A DNA stretch of 64,000 nt, taken from Unio delphinus (Eukaryota; Mollusca; Bivalvia; Unionida; Unionidae). The stretch lies in contig JAQISU010000115.1 of the NCBI GenBank assembly GCA_029339505.1, positions 10,615,001-10,679,000 of the forward strand, read 5' to 3'. Shown piece by piece: positions 1 through 11,869 of the stretch. Every line of letters begins with the position of its first letter. The stretch's first letter is position 1. The notes beneath the pieces are model-generated. The model was not told the origin of the DNA. It did no database searches and saw only the letters and a list, made by a program, of their open reading frames with translations. Position numbers and translations under genes: made by a program.

Positions 1-1
1 A

Positions 2-928
2 GAAGGATACGTTGTAGATATTTATCAGAGTTCTATAAGATCAGTGTTAGGATGGCCTGAATTACCACCGGATAACTCGCGAGAAAATTCGAAGGATTTT
101 CCACCCGAACCTAAGAAATCCGATTATATCACCAACAAAATAAAACCCGTCAATGAAGTCAAGAGTTATCAGGATTATGCTCCTAATAAATTCTTTAATA
201 AAGAAATTTTTGAATCAATTTATGTTCCTCTCATTGACGGAAATTTCACAGCAATGAATAATGATTTTTCACTACTGCTAATATCTATTAAATCCGGCTC
301 TCTCACTAAAGACGAGTTTATTAGCATCGTAGAAACAGGTAATAAAATCATCGACGATATGAAAATATTTCATTTGATAATTATTAGGGAAGTATTAAAT
401 GAAGAGATATTACAAGATAAGTTTGCGGATCTATACAATATTAATAAAACGGAGATTAAAGATTTTAAAATCCCTGGATATAATCCGGATAAACTAAAGA
501 AACAACTTGACGATGCTATTAATATTGGGTTCAAAAGAATCCACGATAATTGGAAAAAATCGAAGAATCCTACAGCAAATATTCTGAAATTTAATAATGA
601 TCCAGAAGGCGGCGGTAGACATATTGCTCCGAACAATGTGAATATTTCAACAGTGATTGCGCTCAATTTAGTATGTGACGTTATCGAAGGAAATTATCAA
701 ATAAATCTCGAACAATCAAATCAAGCTCAGCAAGGATATATTTTATACTCATTTGCACCAACGGCTCCTCCAGGATTTCTAATTATTGAAGACCCAACTA
801 ATCTAGTCTATATGCGATGTCATAATAATTTGTTAACGAGAATTAATTTCAAACTCACTGACCAATCTAATAATCTGATTGATTTACGAGGTGAGGTTTT
901 ACAAATTAGTTTATTTGTACAGTCCTGA
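2..928 (+). CDS. Penton-like minor capsid protein of element A (5' partial)
   Basis: The reading frame is open from base 2 and stops at 926-928, so the start lies upstream of the window. The first residues (EGYVVDIYQSSIR...LGWPE) and the last ~105 residues (NNDPEGGGRHIAP ... SFAPTAPPGFLIIE ... LFVQS) match the homologues in element B (31659-33008) and element C. About 120 residues between them are strongly divergent from B and C, with weak similarity returning near KDFKIPGYNPD. The C-terminal region resembles the jelly-roll minor capsid (penton) protein of animal Polintons, which would form the capsid vertices. That assignment is from family knowledge; the homology among the three copies is seen directly. 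No stop or frameshift is visible in this part, and an internal codon could be mistaken for a start at 44. Confidence 0.72.
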   Translation, partial: EGYVVDIYQSSIRSVLGWPELPPDNSRENSKDFPPEPKKSDYITNKIKPVNEVKSYQDYAPNKFFNKEIFESIYVPLIDGNFTAMNNDFSLLLISIKSGSLTKDEFISIVETGNKIIDDMKIFHLIIIREVLNEEILQDKFADLYNINKTEIKDFKIPGYNPDKLKKQLDDAINIGFKRIHDNWKKSKNPTANILKFNNDPEGGGRHIAPNNVNISTVIALNLVCDVIEGNYQINLEQSNQAQQGYILYSFAPTAPPGFLIIEDPTNLVYMRCHNNLLTRINFKLTDQSNNLIDLRGEVLQISLFVQS

Positions 929-1155
929 AAGGATTTTCGTCTTAAAGACTTTCATCGTAAAAAAATTGTTAGCGCATTAGCAGCCGAGGAGGTGAACGTC
1001 AACTAAATGGCGTCTTTTTTTTATGAATTGCTAGCAAGTTGGTCTGGTGTCGACGCTTTGTCGATCCTTTTTTCTGATGTCGATCCTTTTCGACAAAAAG
1101 TTTTTTCTGATGTCGATCCTTTTCGGCAAAAAGTCTGTTCACCCTCTCTGCTGCT
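929..1155 (+). repeat. Right terminal repeat of Polinton A
   Basis: The region between the penton stop and the element tip contains tandem copies of a ~35-bp unit (TTTTTCTGATGTCGATCC ... CAAAAAG, 1067-1135). At 979-997 there is a degenerate copy of the tip motif in the opposite orientation (AGCAGCCGAGGAGGTGAAC). The exact tip is 1138-1155. The paired opposite-facing tip motifs repeat the architecture of B's TIRs although the sequence between them differs. Confidence 0.75.
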
Positions 1156-4100
1156 CAGTTTGTGATAGAATGCAGGAATATTTGCATATATTCGATCTTG
1201 TTAGGCATACAAATTAGACAGTCGAATGTGCAGTACATCACAAATATTACCAGGCCAGTTTATAACAAAATAAAATACACAGGTATAGAAGACATAAAAA
1301 TTAAAGTACGATTCACAACAGTGTATATTGAAACTGTTTTTACAGCAGCGGATTTAGGTTGAATATAAGAATGACTAAATTATAAATAAATTGTCAATTG
1401 TTTATGCGGTGGCTAATTGCTTCATGACATAGATGGATGGCTTATTAGCGTTTTGATAAAATCTAAATGTGATTTATCAAGCACAGTGTATTTTCGAAAT
1501 ATTTCTATACCATTTTAAATGAACGATAATGAATAATATTTATTAAATATTCACTTCGATTAAAAAGAAGCTGCATAACATTTTTAAATAAATTTGTGAA
1601 GAAAGATAAGCAAAATGATGACAGATACACGATGAATTCAACGAATGGATAATCGAATAAGCTATCTACAAAGTAAAATGGACAAACGAGGGACATATAG
1701 TAATAGTTGTGTGGGGATACATAGTTTGCATGAAAGTACATGGGAAAACTAAAACACCCATCGATGAAGATACATTTAAACATTGATCTCACTTCGGATT
1801 AGTCTTGGGATAAACGAGTGAACAATAGCAATGTATATGAGATAGAAAATATTAAATACATTTCAGTTTTCTCAGATAAGTCTAAACGACCCGGGACACA
1901 AGCAATACAAGAAATATAGCAGAAAGGATCAACATAACCCGAAATATTAGAATTAATAAGTATTTCGCCAGACAATAGGTTGAAATTTAACCAAAGCAAA
2001 ATGGTAGTTTCGATAACAATCAACACATATGAAATGAGCAATGAAAAAAATATCAAAAGTATGAATAAATTTGTTCGGTTTCTATATTTAAATCTGGTGA
2101 CACAGTAGGGATTTTAAAATACGAAACAATGTTTGAAAAGATTTAAACGTCTAACTTAAAATAATTGAAGTTTAAAATCAAGCAAATAATTATAGACGTT
2201 AAAGTGGTTTACAAACTGATCGTTTGAAGAGAGAAGATATTTAGGTCATGTACTAAGAACAAACACTTTGCAACAAAGATCGGACTGTTTTTCAGACGGT
2301 TAACGTGTGCATTCGTGCAACGGAAAGGGTTTCAAGAATTTTTTAAAAAGATGGAACCAGAAGGAAATATAATGCCATTCCAATAAATGATGAATACAGA
2401 TTGTAGCCCTCCGTCAGAGATGGAGATAGCAGAATACACAGACGTAAGTGCTTGATACCTCAACAGCTCTAATTATTTCAAATATGATGTGATCGTTTGT
2501 TTATAATTTGAGACAGACGTGGAAAACACATGTACGGTGAGGACGTATGCTAATTAGAGGCATCCAAAGAGATAACCGGTATTTTTTAATTATCGAAAAC
2601 AATTAGTGCAACTAAGGTGTTCAAACCACTAATTAATTAATGAAATAGAGGGAAGAAAAACATTGCTACATTTTGATTTTGTGAACTAAATGTAATAATA
2701 GCTTATTATTTCATGCGACTTGATTCTATTTGATCCATTTAATTTCAGCACGTTCCAACGCTCATTATGCTACAACTGTCATCTAACCCAAAAATCGTAT
2801 TAGCGTTTAAAAATCTATTTCCATCAGTTTTATTTTAAAATTGACAACTTTTGTAGCATTTAAAGTAATTCTGATGTATCTGTCTATGTGTGCAATAAAT
2901 GATCTTCTTGACGCAGATGGATGTTCTCTGCATTTAAAGTTTATTATTAATCATTTAGTCAAGCCTTTGATTATCTAACCTGCTTTGTGTTTATTATTAT
3001 TCGCATCGCTCTTTCATCGGGAACTTGTATTTGCTGTCTTTGTGCAACATTAGGTACTGGTGGGTATGTAGGTAGTTTTCCGAATATTATTTAATCTACA
3101 ATAAAATTCATCTGTTTTGGGGTAAGTTCAAATATCTCGCACATTTGCTATCTTCTCAGCACTTAATGCTTTCAACAAATTAGAGCTTCTGAGTTCTTAT
3201 TCTACTTCCTGTATTGCATCACCATTTTATGTAATCCTCAAATCAATTTCACCTCGGATCTAACCGTAAATTTGAGGTATATTTCAGCCTTCTGGTCTCT
3301 GTACATATCTTGTGTATTTTCTCAAAATATAAAGGCTTACATTATAACCAGACGTTCTTTGATGTTCATCCAATTTAATGTCATGGCTCTGTATGTTATT
3401 TCATCAGCATGTACAATACTTTACTTTTCCGAACCAACAACAAGAATTACAGTATCGTAATAAAGATTATATTTTCGGTACACGCTGTCATTTCGGATTT
3501 TACCGTATCGTAATAAAGATTATAGTTTCGGTACACTTCCATAATTATGGCTATAAATACCTTTACATGGTCCAGCTTGAAACAGAACTGGGATTTATGA
3601 ATGGAAAAGACAACAATAACTGACGAAAAAAAATATAAATTTAATATAGTTATTGGAAGTATTTCATTCTACGAGTTATCCAGTAAACATTTCACTGCAA
3701 AATATATTGACGAACTGGGCGAGAAATATACTAAAATGAAATATGAAATCTTTGTAAATTCTAGACTGACAACATTTGGAAATAATTGTTAATTGTTGTA
3801 ATTTAAAGTGAGATGTCGCTGAATATCGTGTTTCTTTCGATTAATAATTTATACCGTTAACAAAATTAACTAACATATAAGTACATGGCTTCATTTGGAA
3901 ATTGCTTCTTCACAGGATTGTGTGATTACCTCTGTATCCTATTCAGTTTACGTAATGGTGTATTGATTGATTTGCTATTAATGTATTTCTACTTTAGATC
4001 ATGCCTGTTACCGGTACACGTGTTGTTGTTATAGCAGTATATGCTTAACACACAATACATTTTACACGGATAATAAGCTAGGCAACACGTCATAAAATAT

Positions 4101-4854
4101 CCTCAATAAATGAAGTTATCTGTCTTGAACGACCATCTCTTTTGTAAATTTCTTATGCAGCAGTCCATCGACATTATTCATAGTATTTTAGTAGATAGTA
4201 TTTTCAAAGTTACATCTGAATGTAAATGCTGTCTAAGTGTGATCTTAAATGAGAGAAAGAAAAAAAAAACAGTTTTGTACAATTCAACGAATATTTTCCC
4301 CGTAGAATACATCGTAAATATATGAAGCAGGTTCGCAGTATTTTGAATTGAATATCAAATAGTCCTCAAATCTCTATTACAAATCTATAAAATTCCAGCT
4401 GAATTCTAATGATAGTCAAATTCTATTCAGATATGGAATGTGTTGATGTACCTGTAATCTCGATTATATTAATGTGCTAATAGTCTTGGTTGTGATGATG
4501 TGCTAACATTATTTGATGTATCGCAATAATATAATCAAAATTGTTCTTGTCTGAATTAAGTGAATGATAATTTAATAAATAAATCAATAGTAATGAAAAC
4601 TAAAAACACTACGGGACACAATAATAAGACTGATTCAGTTACAGGATGTTAAAACACGAATGTTTAATTACTCAAATAATCAACATTATTCCAAAACCTA
4701 AGACACGACAATAGACATCGGACGTAGGTTACCCCTCTCTCTAAAATAACCAACATTGTCGAAACGTTTAGGAATTTCTTAGTGAAAAACTATGTCCTAG
4801 ACTTAGATTAAAATAAACATGTTTGCCTTCCCATATAATGATCCGAATATTTAA
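1156..4854. other. Non-coding AT-rich region, no gene recognised
   Basis: No reading frame here shows a recognisable protein, and the open frames are short and typical of AT-rich chance ORFs. The only structure noted is a local duplication of about 32 bp (GTATCGTAATAAAGATTATA followed by TTCGGTACAC) at 3452-3483 and 3504-3535. Confidence 0.6.
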
Positions 4855-5110
4855 CTTTTTGTTGTTGTTGTAGGGTTTAACGCCATTTTTCAGCACACGA
4901 TAGGCTATACATGGCGGCTAGTATTAATGGTGTATGAAGAACCCGGGGAAAACACACACAAAAGAACCAACGACCCACGAGAAGCTACTGGCAAGCTTTC
5001 TCACATACCCACGTTAGCCGAATCTGAGACTCGAACCCAAGCAGACAGAGTTGAGATGGCAGTGATTCGTAAATGAGAGCGCTCTGTACCACTCGCCCAC
5101 TCGGGGGCCC
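4855..5110 (-). repeat. tRNA-derived SINE, full length
   Basis: On the minus strand it starts with a tRNA-like head: an A-box-like TGGGCGAGTGGT near 5090-5101 and a B-box-like GGGTTCGAGTCTC near 5030-5042. A body shared with copies at 15934-16060 and 30543-30729 follows (CTTGCCAGTAGCTTCTCGTG, then GCCGCCATGTATAGCC, then AAATGGCGTTAAACC). It ends in a simple CAA-type tail (GTTGTTGTTG on the plus strand). Short direct repeats ATTTAA flank it (4849-4854 and 5111-5116). The body resembles SINEs abundant in molluscs; the exact family name was not checked. Confidence 0.8.
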
Positions 5111-5565
5111 ATTTAAACTGTACTCTTAGAGAAATATTAGCTATGGATTATGTTGTTAATAAAATCAAATTTCCTGATCAGGTACACAGTGAACTTGACC
5201 ACGGACAGGATGAAGTACAAACTACAGATGTGTATAATATTTAATCATGAAGAAAAGTCAACAAATATGATAAATTAAAGTGTTTGCAAACGTCCTCTCC
5301 AGTGTATTAATCTAAACGTTTCATCTCTGATTTACCTAATCTCTTTATTAAAGCCTAATGCTTTACACCAAACAGTAATAATATACCTGGCTACTTCTGT
5401 TAATCGCCTTTGGATGCATTGCCCTTAATTGATACAAGTATGAACCCTTTTCAATTTTGAAGAATCAATAAGACATTGAATAAAACGTTTCTATTTGAAC
5501 GTCGAATTCTGTGTAGTTATTAATGGTTAAGTTCTAGTTTGTTTAGTTTAGTTCTAGTTTGATAG
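5111..5565. other. Non-coding spacer
   Basis: AT-rich sequence between the SINE and the LINE. No gene, tandem array or mobile-element signature was recognised. Confidence 0.5.
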
Positions 5566-8500
5566 ATCCGGAAAGATGGCCGCCATCGCTTAACTGTTCG
5601 AGAATAGGCTCTTCCGATTTTGTACTATATTTATGATATTTGTGCTTGTTTTCTATCATCGTCTACATTATTGTGTTTCATTATGCATTTGCTGTTCCGT
5701 TCGTATGTGTTAATTTATCTCCTTGTTTTGGAAACGAGAACAATTAGATTTTTTCTCAGCTGTTTTGTCCCACTGTTAAGACGTAATTTGTTTTCGAATA
5801 AACCGCCGTCACGTGACCGCTTACAATAAGACGAATCCTCATTAATTGGATTAAATGACCACACCTTGGTTTTAGATACTACATTGTGCTCAAGACTGAA
5901 CGAACAGGGAATTAATTCATCATTTCTTAAATGTAAACGGAAGCGAAAAAAGAAACGTTCTTTCAAAGCCGGCCGGCGGAGAACAGGAAGCAGGATTCCA
6001 GTTATCTCCATTTCGCCCGTAACGGATAAACAACTTAAAAATTCTGCCGTTAATTTTAATAACCTGGTTCAAATTCTTCTTAAATGGTCAACAGTTGTGT
6101 CAACTGTCCCAGGGATGCCACTACGTATTGCATTATTTAACTCTCAATCAGTAGGATCACCGCAAAAGCGCACAGAAATTGTTAATTTTATCAACGACCA
6201 GGATATTGATGTCTTTTTCCTGACAAAGACTTGGTTACATTCGGAAGGTGATGAATGTAAGTGTGCGGATTTAACACCCAGCGATTACTCCATCAAGTCG
6301 TTCCCCCGCAACTCTCGCGGAGGTGGAATTGCTGTAATTACAAAGAATAACATGATCAAATGCCTCAAGTACAACACAACCTTCAACTTCTGCCACACAT
6401 CGTTTGAACTAGTCCAAACAACACTCACACTGGATCAAAGGTCAGTCTATTTTGTCTGTCTCTACCGTCCTCCTCCTAGTAGAAAAAACAAGCTGACTGA
6501 ATCTCACTTTTTGGAGCAGTTTCCAATCTTCTAGAGTATGGAAATTCGATAGGTGGCAATCTAATTATTCTTGGAGATTTCAACTTTCACTATGACTATC
6601 CTGGTAAACCAAACACGTCAAAACTCCTAGATTCTATTCATGTTTTCAATCTTAAACAGTCAGTTAACCATCCTACCCATAATCTTGGTTACATTTTAGA
6701 TTGGATTCGTTATAGACCTGATGATAATATTCAGCAATCAACTCTTGTATCCCACGAACTTGCATCGGATCACCTCTGCATTGTATGCCATCTCGAGGTA
6801 TAAGTCCCTAACCATCTACCTCTATTTGCTACTAAGAGAAACCTCCGTAAGATAAATAGAACCAAATTCATGCATGATATCCAAGAAAACCTAACAACTT
6901 TCTTACATCCAACAGCGGAACAACTTGATAACTGCCTGCGTTCATTGCTTGAAAAACATGCCCCAGACACCAAATGCAGAGTATCAATAAAAAAAAGTGT
7001 TCTCCTTGGTATAGCAGTGTTAGGGACCAGCTTCGCACTGCTAAAAAACATCGCCGAAAAGCAGAGAGGCTTTGGCTTTCCACCAGACTCACTATTCATA
7101 AACAAATCTACGAAGCCGCTAAGAAGAACGTCACAAACATAGTCCATTTAGCCAAATCATCCCACTACAGTACTAAGATCACGGAGAGTTCCAGCTGCAA
7201 AGAGCTCTTCGAGATAACTAACAAACTAATGTCAAGGAACAAAGGTACACCACTTCCAACAACCTTCTCTCCACTAGACCTACCAGACTAATTCGCAAAT
7301 TTCTTCGATGAAAAAGTTCAAACCATTAGAGATTCGCTTGACAGCATAATTTCAACTAATTCGTCACCATACAGTTATGATGCACAATTTCAGCGACAAC
7401 CGTTAGGAGCATTTTGAACATGTTTATATAGATTTAGTACGGACAATCGTGATGAAAAGTGCACCAAAGTCTTGTGAACTTGATCCAATTCCGACATCAC
7501 TGCTGCTTGAGTGCTTAGATCCAATATTGCCTTCACTAACTGATGTTATTAATATCTCTCTCTTATTATGGGAATTCCCATCATTTTTCAAAACCGCCAT
7601 CGTAAAGCTACTGTTGAAGAAACCAACACTGGACCATAACGATTTAAAGAACTACCGCCCAGCTTCTAATCTCCCTTTCATATAAAAAATCTTAGAAAAG
7701 GTTGTTCTAACTCAACTTGTATCTCCTTTGAATTCAAACAGTATTTTTTAGCAATGTACAGTCTGCATATCGCCCTCGCCATAATAGCCACCCAACTGAG
7801 TTGATGCTTCTATCCAAGGAGTTGAGAGGTGCATTTCTGATATGGAAAACACATATCACATGTATCAAGCTGCAGATGAATGATGATAAAACGGAGGCCA
7901 TTTTGATCACAAAACACAGACTTTTCCATTCACATCCTTTACTTCAAAACAATAAATATCATCAACTCCAACATGAAATACATACTGTCAATACGAAACC
8001 TAGGTAATACTCTGTACAGTACTCTCACATTGCAACAACATGTCATGATCATATGCAAGGCTACATATCTTGAACTGAGACACATCGGCTCCATTCCCAA
8101 ATATCTTTCAGTTGATGTCACTAAAACACTTGTATGTTCATTAGTACTTTCAAGACTGGACTACTGTAACTCTGTCCTGGCTGGTTCGTTTTAATATCTA
8201 CTCCAGAAACTTCAAAAAGCTCAAAACTAACAGCTGATCCGATCATCCTTAGTGTCACGTTAGAGCTCACCTCTCCGTCGCTCTGTACCCTACACTGGAT
8301 ATCCATTCGATCCAGAATCAAACATAACATTTGTTATATTTGCTACGTTTCACTGACGGACTCCAGTCCATCATACCTATCCGTCCTCACCCATGTGTAC
8401 AGACCAGCATGATACTTACACTCATCCTCTGAAACTCGTATACTCATTATTCCCACTTGGAAAATGAAATCATATTAACAACGTTCTTTTAAAATCCAGA

Positions 8501-8760
8501 ACACAGCAACGTGGAATGAATTGCCCAATGAAGTTAGACACAAAGACACAGTATTCCCTTTCAATAGTGTTTTTAAAACGCACCTTATGCGACTGAAGAA
8601 AACAATCGTAAAGACATAATAATTATTCCTACCTTAAATATATTCAGCCTTGTTTATGTTTTTAATTTCATGGTGTTTTGTTTATTGTAGTCATATTATT
8701 ATATATGTTGTAAAATGCTTAGAGCTTCTAAAGATTAGATGCTATACAAAGTCTTTTTTA
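5566..8760 (+). mobile_element. Non-LTR retrotransposon (LINE), CR1/L2/jockey-like, dead copy 1
   Basis: This is one LINE copy whose family has a second copy at about 47930-50620. It has a 5' leader (from about CCGGAAAGATGGCCGCC), an endonuclease-coding part, a reverse-transcriptase part and a 3' part ending in AT-rich sequence. The boundaries are approximate because no clear target-site duplication was found. Compared with copy 2 it lacks about 380 bp of the reverse-transcriptase core at ~7800, so it cannot be autonomous. The superfamily assignment rests on the endonuclease, RT and C-terminal wording of the fragments and was not tested phylogenetically. Confidence 0.78.
5866..8620 (+). pseudogene. 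LINE endonuclease-reverse transcriptase pseudogene (copy 1)
   Basis: The frame at 5866-6534 has a basic N-terminus (KRKRKKKR) followed by an apurinic-like endonuclease start (LRIALFNSQSV ... IDVFFLTKTWLH ... RGGGIAVI ... VCLYRPP). After a stop it continues in another frame with LIILGDFNF and ELASDHLCIVCHL, the catalytic end of the nuclease. The RT part begins at 7449 (DPIPTSLLLECLDPILP ... LKNYRPAS) and is cut by a stop at 7683-7685. The region with the YADD active site is missing through an internal deletion at ~7800. LDYCNSVLAGS (~8157-8190) and a C-terminal NTWNELPNEVR-like piece (~8510) follow. There are multiple stops and frameshifts, so no functional product. Confidence 0.8.
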
Positions 8761-9159
8761 ATATTATTACAACAGTAGTAATAATACAGCATGTACTATA
8801 AAACAGTAATACTTATATGTAATTGAATATATATTGATCTCACTGAATAATGAGTTTGGGTGTTTTGCATTTTTGGTTGGTGATGTGTGTCATAGCCTTT
8901 ATCTCCAAGACATTTGCTACTTTGGTTTAAAAGAACACATGTTATGCGCGACCCGTGGATTATAATTACTGTCAGTAAAAGTGAAGAAATAGGCAGACAA
9001 AGTCATGAAGCGTAATAGGTTGCCATAGATCGGTAACCAACAAAAGGTCCATTTAGGTAGGAACAATAAATGCGACCACAAGAGAAAGCTAGTGAGAATG
9101 CTTTGTAGAATGTGGCAGTTAAAAGTGGTTCTCGTCGCAATGAAATGTTAGGATATTGT
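8761..9159. other. Non-coding spacer
   Basis: AT-rich sequence with nothing recognisable. Confidence 0.5.
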
Positions 9160-11370
9160 CAGGATAATATCTTTATTCAAGGAAGGCACGGTGCGTAAAA
9201 TTTCTGGTGGATCATGTGTGTTTTCGTTAAGACGTCTTGAATGACTGAGAAAACATAGAAGTCTAGTAGTGCAATTTTGAGGCATTCCCCCATCCTTTTA
9301 GTGTACTCATTGCAGTAGGTATGTCAGTTACCTTCATTAGTAATGTTCATTAGTTATATTCATTAGCTTGAATTGTTTGGCACGAAGATAGCAGCATTTA
9401 GTAATAACTGTCAGTGTCACAGATGAGTAGTGAGAAAAAACTAGTCCAAATAAAATTAACTACAGGTAAGAGTGGAGTGAAAGACCAAGGGAAGAAACAA
9501 AAGAATAGCTGATCACAGAGTACTTCCGTAATGAAAGCATCTGACTTTAGTTATAGTGATGCAGGCTTGAGTGCAATTTAGCTGGACTTGGATGAAATAA
9601 AGCAAAGGGAGAATTTCAAAAGTATATTTCTCGTCTGCAATTGCTTACTTGGTTAAAACTGACGACCGTGCCAAAATTCTAACAACTATTGGGAGGGAAT
9701 TATTAGAGACCGTGAAAGAAGATCGAGAAGGGAGGGGTTGTTGAATGTGAAAGGGTAGTAAAAAGTGAGGAACAGGAAGGATGATGAGATTGATTCACTT
9801 GAATTTGAGAACCGTCAATTCCAAGTAATATTGCAAGACACAGAAGGTGAATGACATGAAGAGGAAAGGCCTGAAATACATAGACAGTGGATAGAGGCAA
9901 GCAAGTGCAGCTTCAAACCAGATCAAACAATTCTCAGGAAGTTGAATATTAATGTTTATGGGCAGAAAAAGAAGAAAATGAAAATCTTACTGAGAGAATT
10001 CCAAATATGTGACGGAAGTCACTGAGATCAGTTTGAATAACAGTGATAAAGTGGTGGTGCATATAATTTACGGTCTACATGGATAGCACGACGAGTCGTT
10101 GTCAAATTCTGGAGTTTGGATTGTAAAATTCAAATTATCAGAGAGCGGGCAGAGTTCCATAAAATATGTTAATAATCATGTGGAGGATAGATGAATCAAA
10201 CGCCCGGAGATCGAAAATAAATGAGTATAGGACCGATCATTCAACTATTGTTTAGAATGTGACGTTTCTAATATACCCAAAGAGAATAGATATTGGAAAT
10301 TTAATATTCAGTTATTGAGAGGTAATAGTTATAATGACTTGATCAAAAGATGTATAGATGGCACTGTACATAAATAGTACATGGAGGGAAATATAGCGGA
10401 TATAGCGGACTCTTTATGTTTCTCTTTTATGTAGTGCTCAAATGTTCTTTTAAAATTTTGATAATGAAATTAGGTCCCGAAATTATCGATTATTCTATCA
10501 GGAACACAAAAGATAAACGTGATAAATTAAAGAAAACTGAACATGAAATGTTAGAAATTCACAGCTAATTTTTGGATTACATAGATGTGGAAGCTCTTGA
10601 AAATTTAGAATAAAGAAAGCAGAACTATATGATTATAGGAAAATAACATAATAGGTATTTTATTAGGATCCAAAGTTCGAATATATGAGTTAGGAGAAGA
10701 AAAAAAATTAAAATATTTAAAATAATTTAAATTTATGAAAAAGTGATTATGTCAATAAATAATAAATAAGTAATTTAACATTTTTCAGAAGCTCAAAAAG
10801 AGTTCTATTTAGAATTATCCAAAAGTCCAATCATTCAGCTTAATGTTTATTCTATTCTATTCTGGTCTCAGATTTGTAGCTGGCCGAAATTTTGTACTAA
10901 ATATGAAAAGCTAATTTATTTAAATGTTCAGCTAATTCAGAGGATAATTGTCACGAATAACTTTTTGACAAGAGTTAACATAATGCATGACGAGAAATGT
11001 ACTTTGTATGAGAATGAGAGAGAGAACGAAAGAATTAAATATCCCTTCTACGATTGAAATATTTCTTCAAAGTTTGGTACTTAACACTAAACTTCGAAGA
11101 TCTTTTTGTCCAAATATTGTACAATAGACTATAAAAGATATATTTAGGAGGTGAACAATTGGCCATTTTCGGTAATATTTTGTTTATTTTGGCTAAATAT
11201 TATAATTACACGTGGATATTAAATAAATATTAAACATGTAAAATCTTTTCATTTAAAATTGTAAGCAAAATGTTGAAGCGCATACGAAGATTGAAAAATA
11301 TTATGCAAAGTTAAACCAAAAGAATGATCAATGTGTTCAAAAATAGGCATCAATCATGAACATGCAACTT
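9160..11370 (+). pseudogene. Highly decayed L1-like LINE remnant (possible)
   Basis: Broken plus-strand frames give fragments reminiscent of L1-type LINEs. About 10255-10350 reads CDVSNIPKENRYWKFNIQLL, like the endonuclease-RT linker. About 10910-11050 reads LIQRIIVTNNFLTRVNIM followed by a Cys residue, like the region before the C-terminal zinc knuckle. About 11170-11310 reads ILAKYYNYTW and then KMLKRIRRLKNIM, like the C-terminal tail. The RT core between them is absent. Stops interrupt every fragment. The identification is by pattern recall only and could be wrong; a protein search would decide. Confidence 0.4.
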
Positions 11371-11570
11371 GTATGATGGGGTAAGGTGGTAAACAGTATG
11401 TGTAATATGTATGTGTGGATGTGCACGGGCGCGCATATGTGTATCTATTAGTCTTTTCTATTTTTGTGCATTATATATATTGTTCCTAAATTAATTGATA
11501 ACCAGAAATGTTTAATAAGAAGGTGACATTATGATGATGTTATCCTGACTAGCGCTCAGCCTATTGCAGG

Positions 11571-11571
11571 G

Positions 11572-11623
<52 letters not shown>

Positions 11624-11654
11624 TAATAATAATAAATCAATAAATCAATAAATA

Positions 11655-11688
<34 letters not shown>

Positions 11689-11740
11689 GTAACAACAACA
11701 ACAACAACAATAATAATAATAATAATAATAATAATAAACA

Positions 11741-11811
<71 letters not shown>

Positions 11812-11869
11812 TAATAATAATAATAATAATAAATAAATAATAATAATGATAATAATAATAATAATAATA
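11571..11869. repeat. (TAA)n microsatellite with CAA interruptions
   Basis: About 300 bp of nearly uninterrupted AAT/ATA trinucleotides, with a short run of CAA units at about 11692-11709 and some TAAA interruptions. Its antisense open frames encode only Ile, Leu or Tyr runs and are not genes. Confidence 0.97.

Larger units (their letters stand above)
1..1155 (+). mobile_element. Polinton/Maverick element A, right end only
   Basis: This is the end of a Polinton that begins before the window. It carries the 3' part of the penton-like gene and then about 225 bp of terminal sequence finishing in TTCACCCTCTCTGCTGCT at 1138-1155. That is the exact reverse complement of the first 18 bases of complete element B (31343). 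The penton-like gene runs toward the terminus, as in B, but the whole element is inverted relative to B. Its terminal sequence is otherwise unlike B's, so it is a different subfamily with the same tips. Its target-site duplication cannot be checked because the other end is outside the window. Confidence 0.85.

Noticed and set aside
1162..4325. Several 60-95 residue ORFs
   Set aside because: Length and composition are those of chance frames in AT-rich DNA, with no domain or splice context I could support.
5020..5105. tRNA gene
   Set aside because: A- and B-box-like motifs are present, but no complete cloverleaf is evident and the sequence continues into a SINE body with a tail and direct repeats.
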